Positions 1-12,511 are shown, counted from the first letter of the stretch. The stretch is 64,000 nt of DNA from Pachyrhynchus sulphureomaculatus (GCA_019049505.1 CM032446.1:6419595-6483594), one strand, 5' to 3'. Made by a program: numbers and translations. The notes: generated by a model from the sequence alone, not told the origin.

Positions 1-576
1 CAAATCTACCCTATTTATACTTAGCCTAACCTTTGAATTACTCAGGCGGAACTAATGGCATAGGCAAGGCCATCAGTTCCGGTCAAGTAACCAGTAGAGG
101 GGACTATAAGGAATAGGCCCTCTGTCTTTATTTACACTACTTTTACATTTTATAATTTCCATACTTTCGTATGCGTTCAACAATCTCCTATCGGATACAT
201 TTTTTATTAATCTTAGATTATCTAATGTTACAGTATGATCAGCTTCAAGGGCATGTTCGGCAATGCTAGATTTTTCTGTTCTACTGTATTTTAAGTGTGC
301 TAAATGTTCTTTAAATCGTGTTTTAATTGACCTTTTAGTTTGTCCAACATACTTTTTGTCACAACCATTACAACTAATTTCATAAATTCCACTTTTCTCA
401 CAATTAGGAATCTTATCTTTGGGATTTCCTAAGATACTCCTCAGATTGTCTGATGACTTATAAACTAAGGTGAGGCCTACCTTATTAAAGTGTTATTTTC
501 TTCGCGTGTAAAAAAGGTGGAATTCTGAATATTAAACCTAAACTTATGTCTATTTATTAGCTTATTTACTAAGTCA
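1..576 (-). mobile_element. Penelope-like element family A, 3' portion (truncated by window edge)
   Basis: The minus strand matches the C-terminal half of the PLE at 36361-38911 almost base for base. It includes the GIY-YIG endonuclease region (a KSGIYEISCN-like block, then YVGQTKRS) and the 3' UTR. About 60 bases present in the fuller copy (around 38260-38318) are missing here, and this breaks the frame. The 5' end is truncated near 576, where an RTE-type LINE begins. The hammerhead and terminal region expected in this family would lie just left of base 1 and is not visible. It cannot encode a whole protein. Confidence 0.9.
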
Positions 577-1925
577 TCGTCATCACCTCTCTATCGTCCG
601 CCATCTCTTCATCCATTCCTCGTGACCTCATGGCTTTTTTCTCATATTTTCATTCCAGGATCTACGTGGTCGTCGTTATTTCTTCCCGGTGGTTTCCATG
701 TCCAGAGCCTTTTGGGCCATCTTGTATCGTTAATTCTAAGTAGGTGTCCAAACCATTTTAATCCTCTATTTTCTGTTCTTTGTATAATTGTTTCTGTTGC
801 TGCTGTTCTATTGCGTATTTCTTGGTTTGTTATGTGTTGGAATTTGGACACTCCGGCGCTTCTTCTCAGGTAATCCATCTCTATCGTCGTTATTTTTCTT
901 TTATCCTCTTCCTTCATTACCCACAGTTCACTACCCTAACTTAAAACCGATTCTACCATTGTTCTTCCAATTCTCTTTTTGTTTTGTGTAGTTATGTTTT
1001 GATCCCACCATATTGAGTTAAAAGCTCCTATGATCCTCCTGGCTTTTTGTATTTTATTCTGTATTTCCTTTTTACCTATACTATTTTTGTTGTCAATCAG
1101 TACTTCTAGATATTTAAATTCCTTTACTTGTTTGACATGTGTATCGTTGTTAATTAAGCCATCAAATTCTATTTCCGAGTTTATAACCATATACTCCGTC
1201 TTTTCAAGGCTCGCCTCTAGTCCCCATTCCTTGTAGTCTGTGTATAATCTCTTCAATACATATTCCATTTCGAATGCATCTTGTGTTATTATTACTTGGT
1301 CGTCTGCCAAGTTTAACGATAATAGGTGGGGATGCCCATGCTTTGGCAAGTGCGGTTCCATTTCTTTAGAGCGTTGTCTACAAATAAATAAATAAGATTG
1401 GTGAAAGGCAACACCCTTGTCTTAGACCTTTTGTAATGTGGATAGCTTCCGAGAGATAGCGTCCTTGTTTCACATATCCTATATTTTCATTAAATAACTC
1501 TTTTATTGTTGTTATCATCCCTTCTTTTATCCCTACTGTTCTCAAGACATGCCAAAGTTTATTTCTCGGTACACTATCGTATAGATCTTAAGATCTATAA
1601 AGGTCATATGTATTTCGTCATCTTTTGGATCTTTTTTTCTATCAATTGTTGTAAAGTAAACAAGTTGTCTATACACGACCGGCCCGGAGTAAATCCGCTT
1701 TGGTTTTCGGATATCTTTCCTTTAATTGTTTCTCTTATTCTATTCTGCAATATTTTACCGTACAATCTGTTCATAGTGCTTGTAACGCATATACCTCTAT
1801 AATTATTAGGGTCTTTTCTATTTCCTTTCTTATAGATCGATGAAACTTTTTTTCCATTCGGTAGTGGTGTTCTTCCTTGTGATATACAATTATTAATTAA
1901 GCTAGTTATTGTTCTCCACATGGTT
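577..1925 (-). pseudogene. RTE-type non-LTR retrotransposon reverse transcriptase, broken
   Basis: On the minus strand, from 1921 downward, reverse transcriptase (RT) blocks appear in the right order. They are KKGNRKDPNNYRGI, then QSGFTPGRSCIDN, the GLRQGCCLSPILF block near 1400-1440, an ADDQ catalytic box (LADDQ, with L in place of the usual Y or F), a KYL thumb segment, and a C-terminal WFGHLLRI tail. Such WFGH tails are typical of RTE/BovB-like LINEs. The blocks lie in different frames, so several indels have accumulated. The endonuclease half is absent (5' truncated near 1925). It abuts the truncated PLE at 576. Confidence 0.8.
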
Positions 1926-2645
1926 ATACCTCCATTTTTAAAATAGATTCAAGATTGTAAAATGTAGCATTTCACCTCTAAAATTTCATGAATCTCTACT
2001 ATTACATAGTATATTTAAGTTGAAAAATAACCTGAACGAACCAAACCTAACTGTTCAATCACTAACATAAATGTTTATTAAGAATATTAAATAGCTCTAA
2101 AAATTTTGAGACGGCACTGTACCACATATCGTGCCATTTCTTCACATTGTGATCATAAGAATTGGAAGTAAATAACTGACTGGCTATTATTATAAACTAC
2201 CGAGGTTTTAATTTATATTACACCATTAAAACGCAATCTGGCCACCAACTAAGTACTACCTCTAAAGATAAGGTGTTATACATCTTATGTAACCACCAGT
2301 TTCTACGTTACCACTAATCAGTGTGTTATAAACTGGTAGGCATATTACTGACCGCATCGACTATAGCTTCAAGCCGTATAAAAAATTCTACTCTCTACCA
2401 CTCTCATTTTTAATCAAGATATTGACCAATCGTAGCATATTTTTACATAAATAAATAAACACAAATAAACAATGCGTATGAAATAAAGTGTGTTTTCATT
2501 TAAACAATGATGTGAGTTATCTATCCATCTTTTGAAGCCTTAAAATACACATAAGCGGTAATTAATATTTATGTAATAATTAAATATATAATATATTTTA
2601 TTAAACGGTAGGAGGGTATGAGAATAGGGAGAAAGTCTGTATTAT
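1926..2645. other. AT-rich stretch without recognisable feature
   Basis: Read on both strands. Only short frames and AT-rich sequence are present, with no transposase or RT motif and no clear terminal repeats. Confidence 0.5.
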
Positions 2646-2708
2646 CACTACACCAAACATTTTGTTTATGTGTTTGGCGCGCTTTCAGTGATCATGTTAG
2701 TATTAAAT
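2646..2708 (-). repeat. Possible decayed PLE-A terminal repeat
   Basis: The string CACTACACCAAACA, followed by GCGCG and CATGTTAG in the same order and spacing, resembles the terminal region of PLE family A at 36412-36470. The hammerhead core box is not preserved. This may be an old copy or a chance partial match. Confidence 0.35.
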
Positions 2709-2719
2709 ACGTTAACGTG

Positions 2720-3811
2720 AGTTCAAGCCAAGATCGTGGGCTATTAAAGACACGAAGTGCGCATAAAAACAGACATCGAGGCCGAAACTTGGAGGCTATA
2801 TTGTGTGATGATGACAATCAGCCATATCTCAGACTACATACTAACAGCGAAGACGAGGAACCAAACATCGTGAGAAGTGAAGTATAGGCTCCTATAGCAA
2901 AATTAAAACACGACGAAACTCCTGGTACGGACTTGATCAAGATGAAGGTTCTTCAAGGGATGGGAGAAGTAGGCATTGCTCTATTTCACAAGCTATGTAA
3001 CAAAATATGGGACATCCGAAAATAACTAGAAGACTGGATAACATATATGATAAGTGCAATATAAAAATGTAAAACTCTATCATTACTATTAACAGTTATC
3101 TCCCATGCCAGTAAAATCCTGTTAAACATCATCAATGAGATACTACAAATATAAGTTCAACCTCAAATTCTACCAACACAAGTAGGATTTGTTAAAGGTA
3201 GAGGCACTCGTGAACGAATATCCGACAAATAATTGGAAAAGCTCGTGAATTTAATAACTCGATGTACATGTTTCTCGACTGTGAATAATACTGAATGACG
3301 GGGAAGTATTACCACATTTCACAACTTTTATAATGAACTTTTTCTCAAACACAAAAACTAGGGTTAGAATCGGCGGAATTCTATCAGAAGATCTTCAACC
3401 CCGACGAGGTGTATTTTATTGCCTCAATTATTTAATCTTTATAGCGAATATATAATGGGAAATTGCCTTAGAACCATAAAATTACTAAAATCCGCTTTGC
3501 CGATGACACTGTCCTCTTCGCTGCCAGTGAAGAAGAACTAGAACGAGATGTGGACTGGAATAAAATACTTCGAAAACCAAGGTAATGATAGTCGACAAAT
3601 AAAATCATAATAGACCAGAGATCGGTTTGAGGCGGTCGGTTCATACGTCTATGTGGGTTCTCTCACGACTAATAATGGAATAGGAGAAGGAGAGGATGTG
3701 AAATGTTGAAGGATGCGACAAAGAGATTAGATAAAATATCGAGAGATAAAGAGGTATCCAAATATTAGAAATTAGTTAATTGCCCTTTGTTTCCAATTCT
3801 AATGTATGGCT
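2720..3811 (+). pseudogene. RTE-like LINE reverse transcriptase relic, part 1
   Basis: The three-frame translation gives RT pieces in order: NSEDEEPNIVRSEV, KLKHDETPGTD, a palm lead-in containing VGFVKGRGTRE, a QLFNLYSEYIM stretch, then FADDTVLFAASEEELE and LFPILMYG at the end. The QAGF-type KGRGTRE block is characteristic of insect RTE elements. Stops and frameshifts are frequent, so this is an old dead copy. The reading frame is interrupted at 3811 by a jockey-family insertion and resumes at 4833 as CESWT. The small frame at 2618-2887 runs into this element and is not an independent gene. Confidence 0.8.
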
Positions 3812-4820
3812 CCTGTAGTACAACATACTGTCTCCTACTCTCTTTCTCATTTACATTAACGATCTGCTGGAAAAGACCGGGAATCCAATCTATAGCTTTG
3901 CAGATGACAGTACGCTTGTCTCTTCATTCACCTTGAACGCTCGGACATCGGCTGCTCAGGCGAATATCCGCAGACAGCAGGAGGTCGTTCAACTTAACAA
4001 AGACCTGGAAGAAATTCTATCTTGGGGTGACAGTAACCAAGTGGAATTTAACGCTACAAAAAATCCAAGCGGCAGTTTTTTTTTCTAAAAAAGTTAACGT
4101 TGCTGAACCCGATATAGTTATGTCGGGGCACTCCATTCCCCTAGCATCGTCGCTCAATTTGTTGGGCGTTAGTTTGGGAGCAAATATGTCTTGGCATGAA
4201 CATGTTGCAGGCATAGCAAGGAGAGCTTCTCAAAAATTGGGAATATTATTTAGAACCAGAAAGCTTTACACCCCACAGCAACTGTTAATTCTTTACAAAG
4301 CCCAAATTCGACCAACTATGGAATACTGCTCCCACGTTTGGGGCTCCGCTCCCAAACATACACTGCATTTGTTGGATTCTGTTCAGAGAAGAGCGGTCCG
4401 TCTGATTGGGGACCCGAAATTGACCGGCGGCCTTGATTCGCTGGAACATCGAAGAACGGTTGGCGACTTGAGTCTGTTCTACAAGTATTTTCATGGAAAG
4501 TGTTCTAAGGATGTAGCCCGCTTAATTCCTCCCAAAGCGGTGCATGTTAGAAATACACGTCGCGCTGGTGCTTCGCATCCGTATGAGGTTCAGCTTGTTA
4601 CTCCGCGTACGACGCTTTTCAAGCAATCTTTTATATGGAGAACATCATCCCTTTGGAATAATTTGCCCAGCGCTGTGTTTCCCACCGAGTACAATTTGCA
4701 GCGATTCAAGAACAACGTGAATCGCTTTTTTCCGCACTCGTGCCGCTCCTGGAGCGTTTTAGGGACTTCCCTGCAGCACGTGTGCTAGACCAATAAAAAA
4801 AAAAAAAAAAAAAAAAAAAA
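3812..4820 (+). mobile_element. Jockey-like LINE (family J), 5'-truncated copy with poly(A)
   Basis: Starts inside the RT domain (the region after the GVPQGSILSPTLF block) and runs to AATAAA plus a poly(A) tail ending at 4820. It carries the FADDST catalytic box and a long open C-terminal part at 4027-4788 containing WGSAPKHTLHLLDSVQRR. The first dozen inserted bases (3812-3823) do not match the family and look like 5' filler. The 12-bp duplication TAATGTATGGCT flanks the insert (3800-3811 and 4821-4832), which proves target-primed insertion into the older RTE relic. The sequence is close to the copies at 7900 and 22034. Confidence 0.93.
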
Positions 4821-4832
4821 TAATGTATGGCT

Positions 4833-4905
4833 GCGAGTCCTGGACATCTTCACAGTTGATGAAGTTAAATCACTATTCCGACCATATTTTGTACGAAAAT
4901 TTCGA
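4833..4905 (+). pseudogene. RTE-like LINE relic, part 2
   Basis: Continuation of the relic at 2720-3811. Removing the insert and one duplication copy rejoins the typical LINE block ending MYGCESWT across the junction. Homology fades after about 4900. Confidence 0.75.
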
Positions 4906-5639
4906 ACTGTAGCTGCCAAACTTTCATTATTTTTAAAATATTACTCAACAATGAAAACACGTTGTTCTTTCGTGGAGCGCTCCATTTTCAATAACCCTGA
5001 ACTATCAGCTGTCACGCTGTGTTTTTTATTTTGTTGGCAACACTTTACCATACAAATGGCGCCAAATTCAAATCTTGCGTGAATTTTGAGATACCCTCTA
5101 TTTCAAAATTTGCATATAAAAATTCAATTTTTGCCTTTCATTTAAGTAAACTTCAGCCTTAGGAGTTTTATGAACTAAAATCTTCAATTACAAGTAACAT
5201 AGTTAACAATATTCTATCCTTAGCACAATATTATTTGTTTTTATTTTTACGCCATGACATTTTTATTAATGTAAATTACGTAATGAACATGTTCATGTAA
5301 AACAGCTAATTATTTTCTCTTGTGTCGAGATTTCTTTATTTTATTGTATGTAAAAGAAACGTGTGCGAAAAAGATATAAATGTCTACTTGTACGAGTATT
5401 ATTACGTAGTTAAGCAGAAAGGAAAACAATCACTTTTTTTAAGGTCCTGGTTGCAGATTAAACGGTGCCGTTCTGATTTGCTTTACTCATATTGTTTGGA
5501 TGGTTAGGTGTCCTTATGTATGTAGAAAATTTTCAATTTGTTATTGAACTAAAAATGATGATACTAACTTGTACCTAGTATTATATCCTATCAGTAACAT
5601 ATAACAATTTACATCTTTGGCTGTCGTAGGCCTAGTTTT
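4906..5639. other. AT-rich stretch without recognisable feature
   Basis: No coding motif or repeat boundary recognised. The short frame at 5322-5507 has no family resemblance. Confidence 0.5.
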
Positions 5640-6552
5640 TGAAGATCAATATGGAATCTTCTCACTTGTGCCCCACTTGTCTAGAACAACGCAATTGAAT
5701 ATTTTGGAAAATCTCGAGCGCTTGCACTCGATATATCCAAGGCATTCGACCGTGTTGGGCATGACGGATTGGTGGCTAAGCTACACTTATATGATATGTC
5801 TGAAAAGTTTTGTTTATGGCTATTTTGGAGTGATAGTAGCCAAGTAGAATTTAACGCTACAAAAACCCAGGCGGCAGTTTTTTCTAAAAAAATTAACGTT
5901 GCTGAATCAGACATAGCTATATCGTGAGACTCCATTCCTCTAGTATCTTCATTTAATTTCCTGGGCGTTGATTTGGGAGTACCATAAATAGGTCTTGTTG
6001 CATTCTTAGCAAAGAGAGCTTCCCAAGAAGTGGGAATATCGTATCGTACAAGAAACCTTTCAGCTTCAAAACAAGTTAGATAGAATAGTGTTTCCCTATT
6101 TGGGGTTCTATTCCCAAACATACAGTGCATTTGTTGAATTCTATTTAGAAGACTGATTGGTGGCCCGGAACTTACCAAGAACCTTGATTCCTTGGAACAT
6201 CTAAGAACGGTTGATGACTTGAGTCAATTCTCCAAATATTTTTATGGAAAATGTTTGATGGATGTAGCCCGCTTAATTCCTCCCAAAGCGGTGCGTGCTA
6301 GGAATGCACGTCATGCCAATACTTCCGATTCATTTGAGACTCAACATGTCACTCCTCATATAACCTTTTTTAAACAGTCTTTTATATGAAAAACTTCATC
6401 CCTTTAGAATGATCTGCTCAGGACTGTGTTTCCCATCGAGTATAATTTTCAGCGATTCAAGACTTACCTGAATCACGTTTTCCGCACACGCGTTGCTCCT
6501 GTAACGCTTTGGACATTTCCCTGCGGCACATGTGTTATACTCATAAAAAAAA
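5640..6552 (+). mobile_element. Jockey-like LINE (family J), diverged copy
   Basis: Alignable along its length with 9310-10565 (for example the DISKAFDRVW region, the SKKINVAE block, RLIPPKAV and the tail before the poly(A)). It is much more mutated than the other copies, with an internal deletion after about 5835, several frameshifts and a short A tail at 6545-6552. An older insertion of the same family. Confidence 0.85.
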
Positions 6553-6689
6553 CTTTCTGTTCTCGCTCCATTCTCATTCTCTATATATATACGAGTAGTT
6601 CTAATTATCTCTGGATTAAACAAGTAAAATTTAAAAAAACCAACATTCTGAAAAACTTATAGAATTGATCAGCTCATCTTTCATCCCTT

Positions 6690-6970
6690 TTTTAGTGTTC
6701 CGTACGGAACACTTAAAAGATGACTTCGGTATCTGTCCGTATGTCTGTCCGTCTGTCTGTCACACCCGATTTTCTCGAAAACTTTTTGTCATAGAAAGTT
6801 AAAACTGTAATAATATAGAAATTGATGGCCTCATCAGGGCCGTGTAGTTTCGAAAGTTAAATTTTGACTTAAGGGGTTAGTTTTGGGGGGTGAAATCGAA
6901 AGTGAAAAAAAAGTTTTTACTATGTCATCGAGTGTGGTGTCAGATAAAAGCTTGTGAAAACATGAGTAAG

Positions 6971-7031
<61 letters not shown>

Positions 7032-7371
7032 ATGTAATACTTGCGCAAACTCTTCTTTGTAATATTTTTAAAAAATCGCGAAAAGTCGCTGTCCCCCCAT
7101 TATCTCGAAAAGTACAGTAAAGTAAGTATAGATTGAACGAAAATTATCACGAGTGCATTATCTTTAATAATTTATCTGGTATATAAAAAAAAAAACAAAA
7201 ATTTCAAGGTCATCAGTTTTCAGTAAAGATTGGAAACAAATTTTGTTGAAAACTTATTTGGGGTGTGTTTTGTGAAGTCACTGATCATTTTATTCTTCTG
7301 TAACAAAATTATTTATTTTAAAAGCAATACACTAATTGCGCAAGTTCAACTTGCACTTGACCGGTTATTTT
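6690..7371 (+). repeat. Dispersed repeat P (palindrome-ended), copy 1
   Basis: Begins with the perfect 20-bp palindrome AGTGTTCCGTACGGAACACT (6694-6713), continues with a GTCTGTCCGTCTGTCTGTC run, and ends with GCAAGTTCAACTTGC followed by ACTTGACCGGTTATTTT. The same order of blocks occurs at 46336-46998, reversed at 10696-11348, and internally deleted at 14156-14335. It is non-coding. A TA tract at 6974-7028 is expanded inside this copy. The class is uncertain: possibly a non-autonomous Helitron-like element (hairpin close to one end), but no diagnostic CTRR end was proven. Confidence 0.8.
6974..7028. repeat. (TA)n microsatellite
   Basis: Pure TA tract inside repeat P. Sister copies have only three or four TA units at this position (near 46622 and, reversed, near 11075), so the tract expanded after insertion. 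Confidence 0.95.
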
Positions 7372-7899
7372 AAAATGATCTCGGCTTGATTCTAATTTTC
7401 AGAACTAGGCTAGCATCAAATTTCAAATCGACCTTTTGTTTTGTTCTAAAGTTATGTTGGCAATAAATTGAAAGGTCGATTGACAGGAAAGAAAAAAATA
7501 TGATTTTCAAATCTTGAAAAACATTTTTTCTTCCATTTTTTATAATACTTTTGATTGGAAACTTCCACAGGTTATAGAGCTTGTAGGTACAATTCTGCTT
7601 CTTGAAAGTTTCACTAGATCACGAGAAAGATAGTGTCCAAATTCCGTCAAGTAGTCAGTTTGTGTGTGTCTGTTTGTTGGTACGATATACTTCGAACGAA
7701 ATGAGATATCGATTTCACATTTGGTACCCGTATAATATTTAAAACAGCATGGGACATCGCTTTAAAGAAAGGAGGAAAAATGGGTGGTTGTAGTTAAATT
7801 ATGTATAGTTTGAATAGTATTATGAGAATTTTACGTAGTGTTTGGTTAAGATAATGAACAGATTTAAAGCATAATTTTCTCTAGTCAGACAGGCAAGAG
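7372..7899. other. Non-coding stretch, possible unclassified repeat
   Basis: No coding motif. A GTGTGTCTGTTTGTTGG segment near 7661 is reminiscent of other dispersed arthropod repeats, but no second copy was found in the window. Confidence 0.4.
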
Positions 7900-10589
7900 G
7901 TAAGAGGTGTGGGAGATGCTGTTAGATGAATTGCTTCTAATATATCTTGTGATATGTCATCTGTATCATCATTTCATCTGTATCCTGTATCGACCACCAA
8001 GTGATATCAATTTTCGAACACTTTTCGCTTCTCTTGCAGACACCATCGATCATTTACAAAGTAACTATCCAAGTGCCGAAATTGCCATCCTGGGCGACTT
8101 TAATGTCCACAATATCAACTGGCTCAAATATTCAAATACTACCGACGAACAAGGTCGTGAAGCTGAATCATTCTCAATCAGTTGTGGCTTAACTCAGCTT
8201 ATTGACGAACCAACACGGATCCCTGATCGAGACGGGGAGTTCGCCTTGATCTGTTTTTAACCACCAATCCGGAGATTTACACGGTCACCGTAAATCCGCC
8301 GTTAGGTTCTTCCGACCATAAACTGCTTTCGACATCGAGTATCCTGCCAATCAGTGACAGAGAGGCGCCTAGACCGCGCAAGATTTGGCACTACAAATCT
8401 GCTAAATGGGAAGATCTCATGGAATACTTTCGAACTTTCCCTTGGATGGACGTTTGTTTTCGATTCGATAACCCATCTGACTGCGCCAGGGAGGTCTCCG
8501 ATGTTATTTTGGCTGGTATGGAAGCTTACATCCCTTTTTCGAAGAAATGCTCCTCCAACGGCAAGCCTTGGTTCGACCGAAAATGCAAAGAAGCTGTTGC
8601 TTCTAAACATATTGCCTACCGACAATGGCGTGAAAATCCTAACACCGTAAATCGAAACATCTTTGTTCATGCCCGGAACAGATGCAAGGGAATTATCGAC
8701 GAAACCAAGGAGGCACACAATCAACGAATTAGAAACAAACTTCTCGCTTGTCCCAACAATTCCAGGTCCTTTTGGGCAGTCGCTAAGGCAGTTAGTCAAA
8801 ATTTTACCAAATCCACCATACCACCACTCACACGGCCAGATAATTCCATTGCAACCACACCTGTTGAGAGAGCGAACTTGTTGGCTGAACTTTTTGCTTC
8901 ACATTCTACAGTCGATTTCCAAGGAAAAACACCACCTACTATTCCCATATTGCAGTCAAGGATGCCCGATGTTGTCTTCAGACAGCGCATCATAAAGCGT
9001 ATTTTAATGAAGCTAGACACCAAGAAGGCTTCTGGCGCTGACGGAATACCTGCCATAGTTCTCAAAAACTGTGCAAGCGAACTAACACCAGTTTTCTGTA
9101 GACTTTTTAATCTATCCTACAGAAAGGGAATATTTCCGTCCTGCTGGAAATGTGCCACGGTTCAGCCGATACCTAAAAAAGGTAAGAAGACCTTGCCAAA
9201 TAACTACCGACCAGTTGCACTGCTTTCAATAATATCGAAAGTCATGGAAAAGGTTATCAATGAGCATCTTCTAAAATATCTTGAACGATTCAATATTATT
9301 AGCGATCACCAATATGGTTTTCGTAAACATAGATCAACAGGAGATCTTCTGACTTATGTAACACATGTTTGGAACAACGCAATTGAACACTTTGGAGAAT
9401 CTCGAGCGGTTGCTCTTGACATATCCAAGGCATTCGACCGTGTTTGGCACGATGGACTGTTGGCTAAGTTGCGCTCTTATGGTATGTCTGAAAGGTTCTG
9501 TTTGTGGCTCTCATGTTTCCTCAGAGAGCGTTCTTTACGAGTGGCGGTCAACGGATTTCTTTCTAACACCCTCACTATCAACGCTGGTGTGCCCCAGGGC
9601 TCCATACTGTCTCCTACTCTCTTTCTCATTTACATTAACGATCTGCTGGAAAAGACTGGGAATCCAATCTATAGCTTTGCAGATGACAGTACGCTTGTCT
9701 CTTCATTCACCTTGAACGCTCGGACATCGGCTGCTCAGGCGAATGTCCGCAGACAGCAGGAGGTCGTTCAACTCAACAAAGACCTGGAAGAAATTCTATC
9801 TTGGGGTGACAGTAACCAAGTGGAATTTAACGCTACAAAAACCCCAGCGGCAGTTTTTTCTAAAAAAGTTAACGTGGCTGAACCCGACATACTTATGTCG
9901 GGCACTCCATTCCCCTAGCATCGTCGCTCAATTTGTTGGGCGTTAGTTTGGGAGCAAATATGTCTTGGCATGAACATGTTGCAGGCATAGCAAGGAGAGC
10001 TTCTCAAAAGTTGGGAATATTATTTAGAACCAGAAAGCTTTACACCCCACAACAACTGTTAATTCTTTACAAAACCCAAATTCGACCAACTATGGAATAC
10101 TGCTCCCACGTTTGGGGCTCCGCTCCCAAACATACACTGCATTTGTTGGATTCTGTTCAGGGAAGAGCGGTCCGTCTGATTGGGGACCCGGAATTGACCG
10201 GCGGCCTTGATTCGCTGGAACATCGAAGAACGGTTGGCGACTTGAGTCTGTTCTACAAGTATTTTCATGGAAAGTGTTCGAAGGATGTAGCCCGCTTAAT
10301 TCCTCCCAAAGCGGTGCATGTTAGAAATACACGTCGCGCTGGTGCTTCGCATCCGTATGAGGTTCAGCTTGTTACTCCGCGTACAACGCTTTTCAAGCAA
10401 TCTTTTATATGGAGAACGTCATCCCTTTGGAATAATTTGCCCAGCGCTGTGTTTCCCACCGAGTACAATTTACAGCGATTCAAGAACAACGTGAATCGCT
10501 TTTTCCGCACTCGTGCCGCTCCTGGAGCGCTTTAGGGACTTCCCTGCAGCACGTGTGCTAGACCAATAAAAAAAAAAAAAAAAAAAAAA
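7900..10589 (+). mobile_element. Jockey-like LINE (family J), longest copy
   Basis: The most complete of about eight family members. It covers the end of an APE-type endonuclease, the whole RT domain and the C-terminal region, followed by AATAAA and a poly(A) tail ending at 10589. The 5' end is truncated within the endonuclease, so ORF1 and the 5' UTR are missing. No convincing target duplication was found. The clade is only approximate: Jockey superfamily by the APE endonuclease plus RT layout and the poly(A) tail. Confidence 0.9.
7907..10535 (+). pseudogene. LINE ORF2 (APE endonuclease, reverse transcriptase), two frameshifts
   Basis: The protein would nick DNA and copy its own RNA at the target site. 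The endonuclease part shows YRPPSD, ILGDFNVHNINW and SSDHKLL, the last two being conserved APE catalytic blocks. RT follows with NNYRPVALLS, HQYGFRKHRSTGD, ALDISKAFDRVW, GVPQGSILSPTLF and the FADD catalytic box. A frameshift near 8243 separates the 7907-8260 frame from the main open frame (8245-9918). A one-base loss in a G run near 9900 (copies 4027 and 23030 have one more G) shifts the C-terminal part into the frame that runs to 10535. The C-terminal 200 residues are otherwise intact. Apart from the missing 5' part it is only two indels from an open frame, so it is a fairly young insertion. Confidence 0.88.
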
Positions 10590-10695
10590 TGTCATGTTTG
10601 GGGTTCCTGGAGTCGATGAAATTGAACATAAATAGTGTTTAGAGTTGAATCTCAGATTTCAGTTAAAAATATCTGAACATAATTATTAAAGAAAA

Positions 10696-11348
10696 TAACC
10701 GGTCAAGTGCAAAACAGATTTGCGCAATTAGTGTTCCGCATGTTGATTGCTTTTAAAAAATATATATTTGTTACAGAGGTATAAAATGATCAATTACTTC
10801 ACAAAACTCACCCCAAATGAGTTTTCAACAAAGTTAGTTTCTGATCTTTGTTAAAAACTAATGACCTTGAAATGTTTTCTTTTTTTTATATATCAGATCA
10901 ATTATTAAAGGTAATGCACTCGTGATAATTGTCGTTCAATCTACACCCTATGGAGAATATTCCAGAATTTTTTCAAAATTTTTTGATCAGTAGTTTTCGC
11001 AATAAGGAGGCGGGGCAGCGATTTTTAGCAATTTTTTAAAATTAATACAAAGAAATCTGTGTGAGTATTACACTATATATATTTTTGAACTTATGTTTTC
11101 ACAAGCTTTCATTTGACACCCCACTCGATAACCTGGTAAAAAAAAAAATTTTCCCTTCCGATTTCACTCCCAAAAACTGACTCTTTAAATCAAAATTTAA
11201 CTTTCAAAATTACACGACTCTGATGATGCCCTCAATTCCTATATTACTGCCAAATTTCAACTTCCTATGTCAAATAGTTTCTGAAAAAATCGATGTGACA
11301 GACGGACAGACAGATACCGAAATTATCTTACTGTACGAAACACTAAAA
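10696..11348 (-). repeat. Dispersed repeat P, copy 2 (reverse orientation)
   Basis: Starts at AAAATAACCGGTCAAGTGC and ends at GTACGAAACACTAAAAAAC, the reverse complement order of the copy at 6690. It includes the GACAGACGGACAGACAGA run. The palindrome at the far end is decayed (CTGTACGAAACACT). The short TA seed near 11075 is not expanded here. Confidence 0.75.
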
Positions 11349-11755
11349 AACTTTGGATCAAGTTATTCTTTAATGTGAGAAACGCTGTACTTCCTTCAGA
11401 ACTGCGTATTTGCAAGGGAAGTAAGACTAAATCACTTTTTTCCAATGTTAGTATTTAAATAAGTGTCTGATAAAAATGGCTTCGGGAAAATTATTGCTGA
11501 AGTACGTACTCTTGATTCGTTAAACCGATAACTTCAATACTCTGAAGTGTCTCGTTAGTTAACTGTCAATTAAAAAATTTTTAAAAAACCCGGCTTTCAA
11601 TAATTCTTCGTTCCTGTTTTTAACTGATCTGTTCGTCCTTCATGTGATGGTAGATATTTTTGTGATCATTCGATCCTGTGATATGGAATCTCCTTATTCC
11701 TCCTCGAATTTTAATTTATTTTGCTTCTGAATGAAGTGTCAATATACCGGTTGCT
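11349..11755. other. Non-coding, nothing recognised
   Basis: No coding motif and no match to other blocks in the window. Confidence 0.4.
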
Positions 11756-12036
11756 TCTATAATATATATAAAATGCAACGTCTCTCTGTCTGTCTGTCCG
11801 TTAGTGCGCTTATCACTGGAGAACCACTTATCCGATTTACGTACTTTTTTTTTTAAAAACATTCTCTGGCCAGGTTATAGGCTATATTTTATTACGATAG
11901 GTAGCATAAGGAATGAGCAGTGACGTTAATAGTGAATAAAGTCGGAAAAAAGTTTGCCGCTAGCGCGTTCCCTTGCAAAACACAGCCTAAACCATTAAAT
12001 ATGGAACAATATTATGTAGTAGAGAATATCTATAAT

Positions 12037-12176
<140 letters not shown>

Positions 12177-12465
12177 GCAATGTCTCTCTGTCTGTCCATT
12201 AGTGCGTTTATCGCGCGAGAAACACTTATCAGATATACGTGTCTTCTTTTAAATTCATACATAAATTCTTCGGCCAGGTTATATAATAATAATATTAATC
12301 TATACCTATAATATATATAAAATGCAACGTCTCTCTGTTTGTCTGTCTGTCCGTTAGTGCGCTTATCCATCGAGACTTTAAAAAATCACGTAAATCCGAT
12401 TTACGTGATTTTTTAAATTCATACGTATGTTCTCTGACCAGGATTTAGATATATATTTTATTACA

Positions 12466-12469
<4 letters not shown>

Positions 12470-12511
<42 letters not shown>
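12470..12511. repeat. (TA)n microsatellite
   Basis: Second expansion at the equivalent position of another Helitron-like module. Confidence 0.93.

Noticed and set aside
2618..2887. An 89-residue frame that might be a small gene
   Set aside because: Its end is the start of an RTE-type RT relic (EDEEPNIVRSEV) and its beginning overlaps a probable PLE-end remnant.
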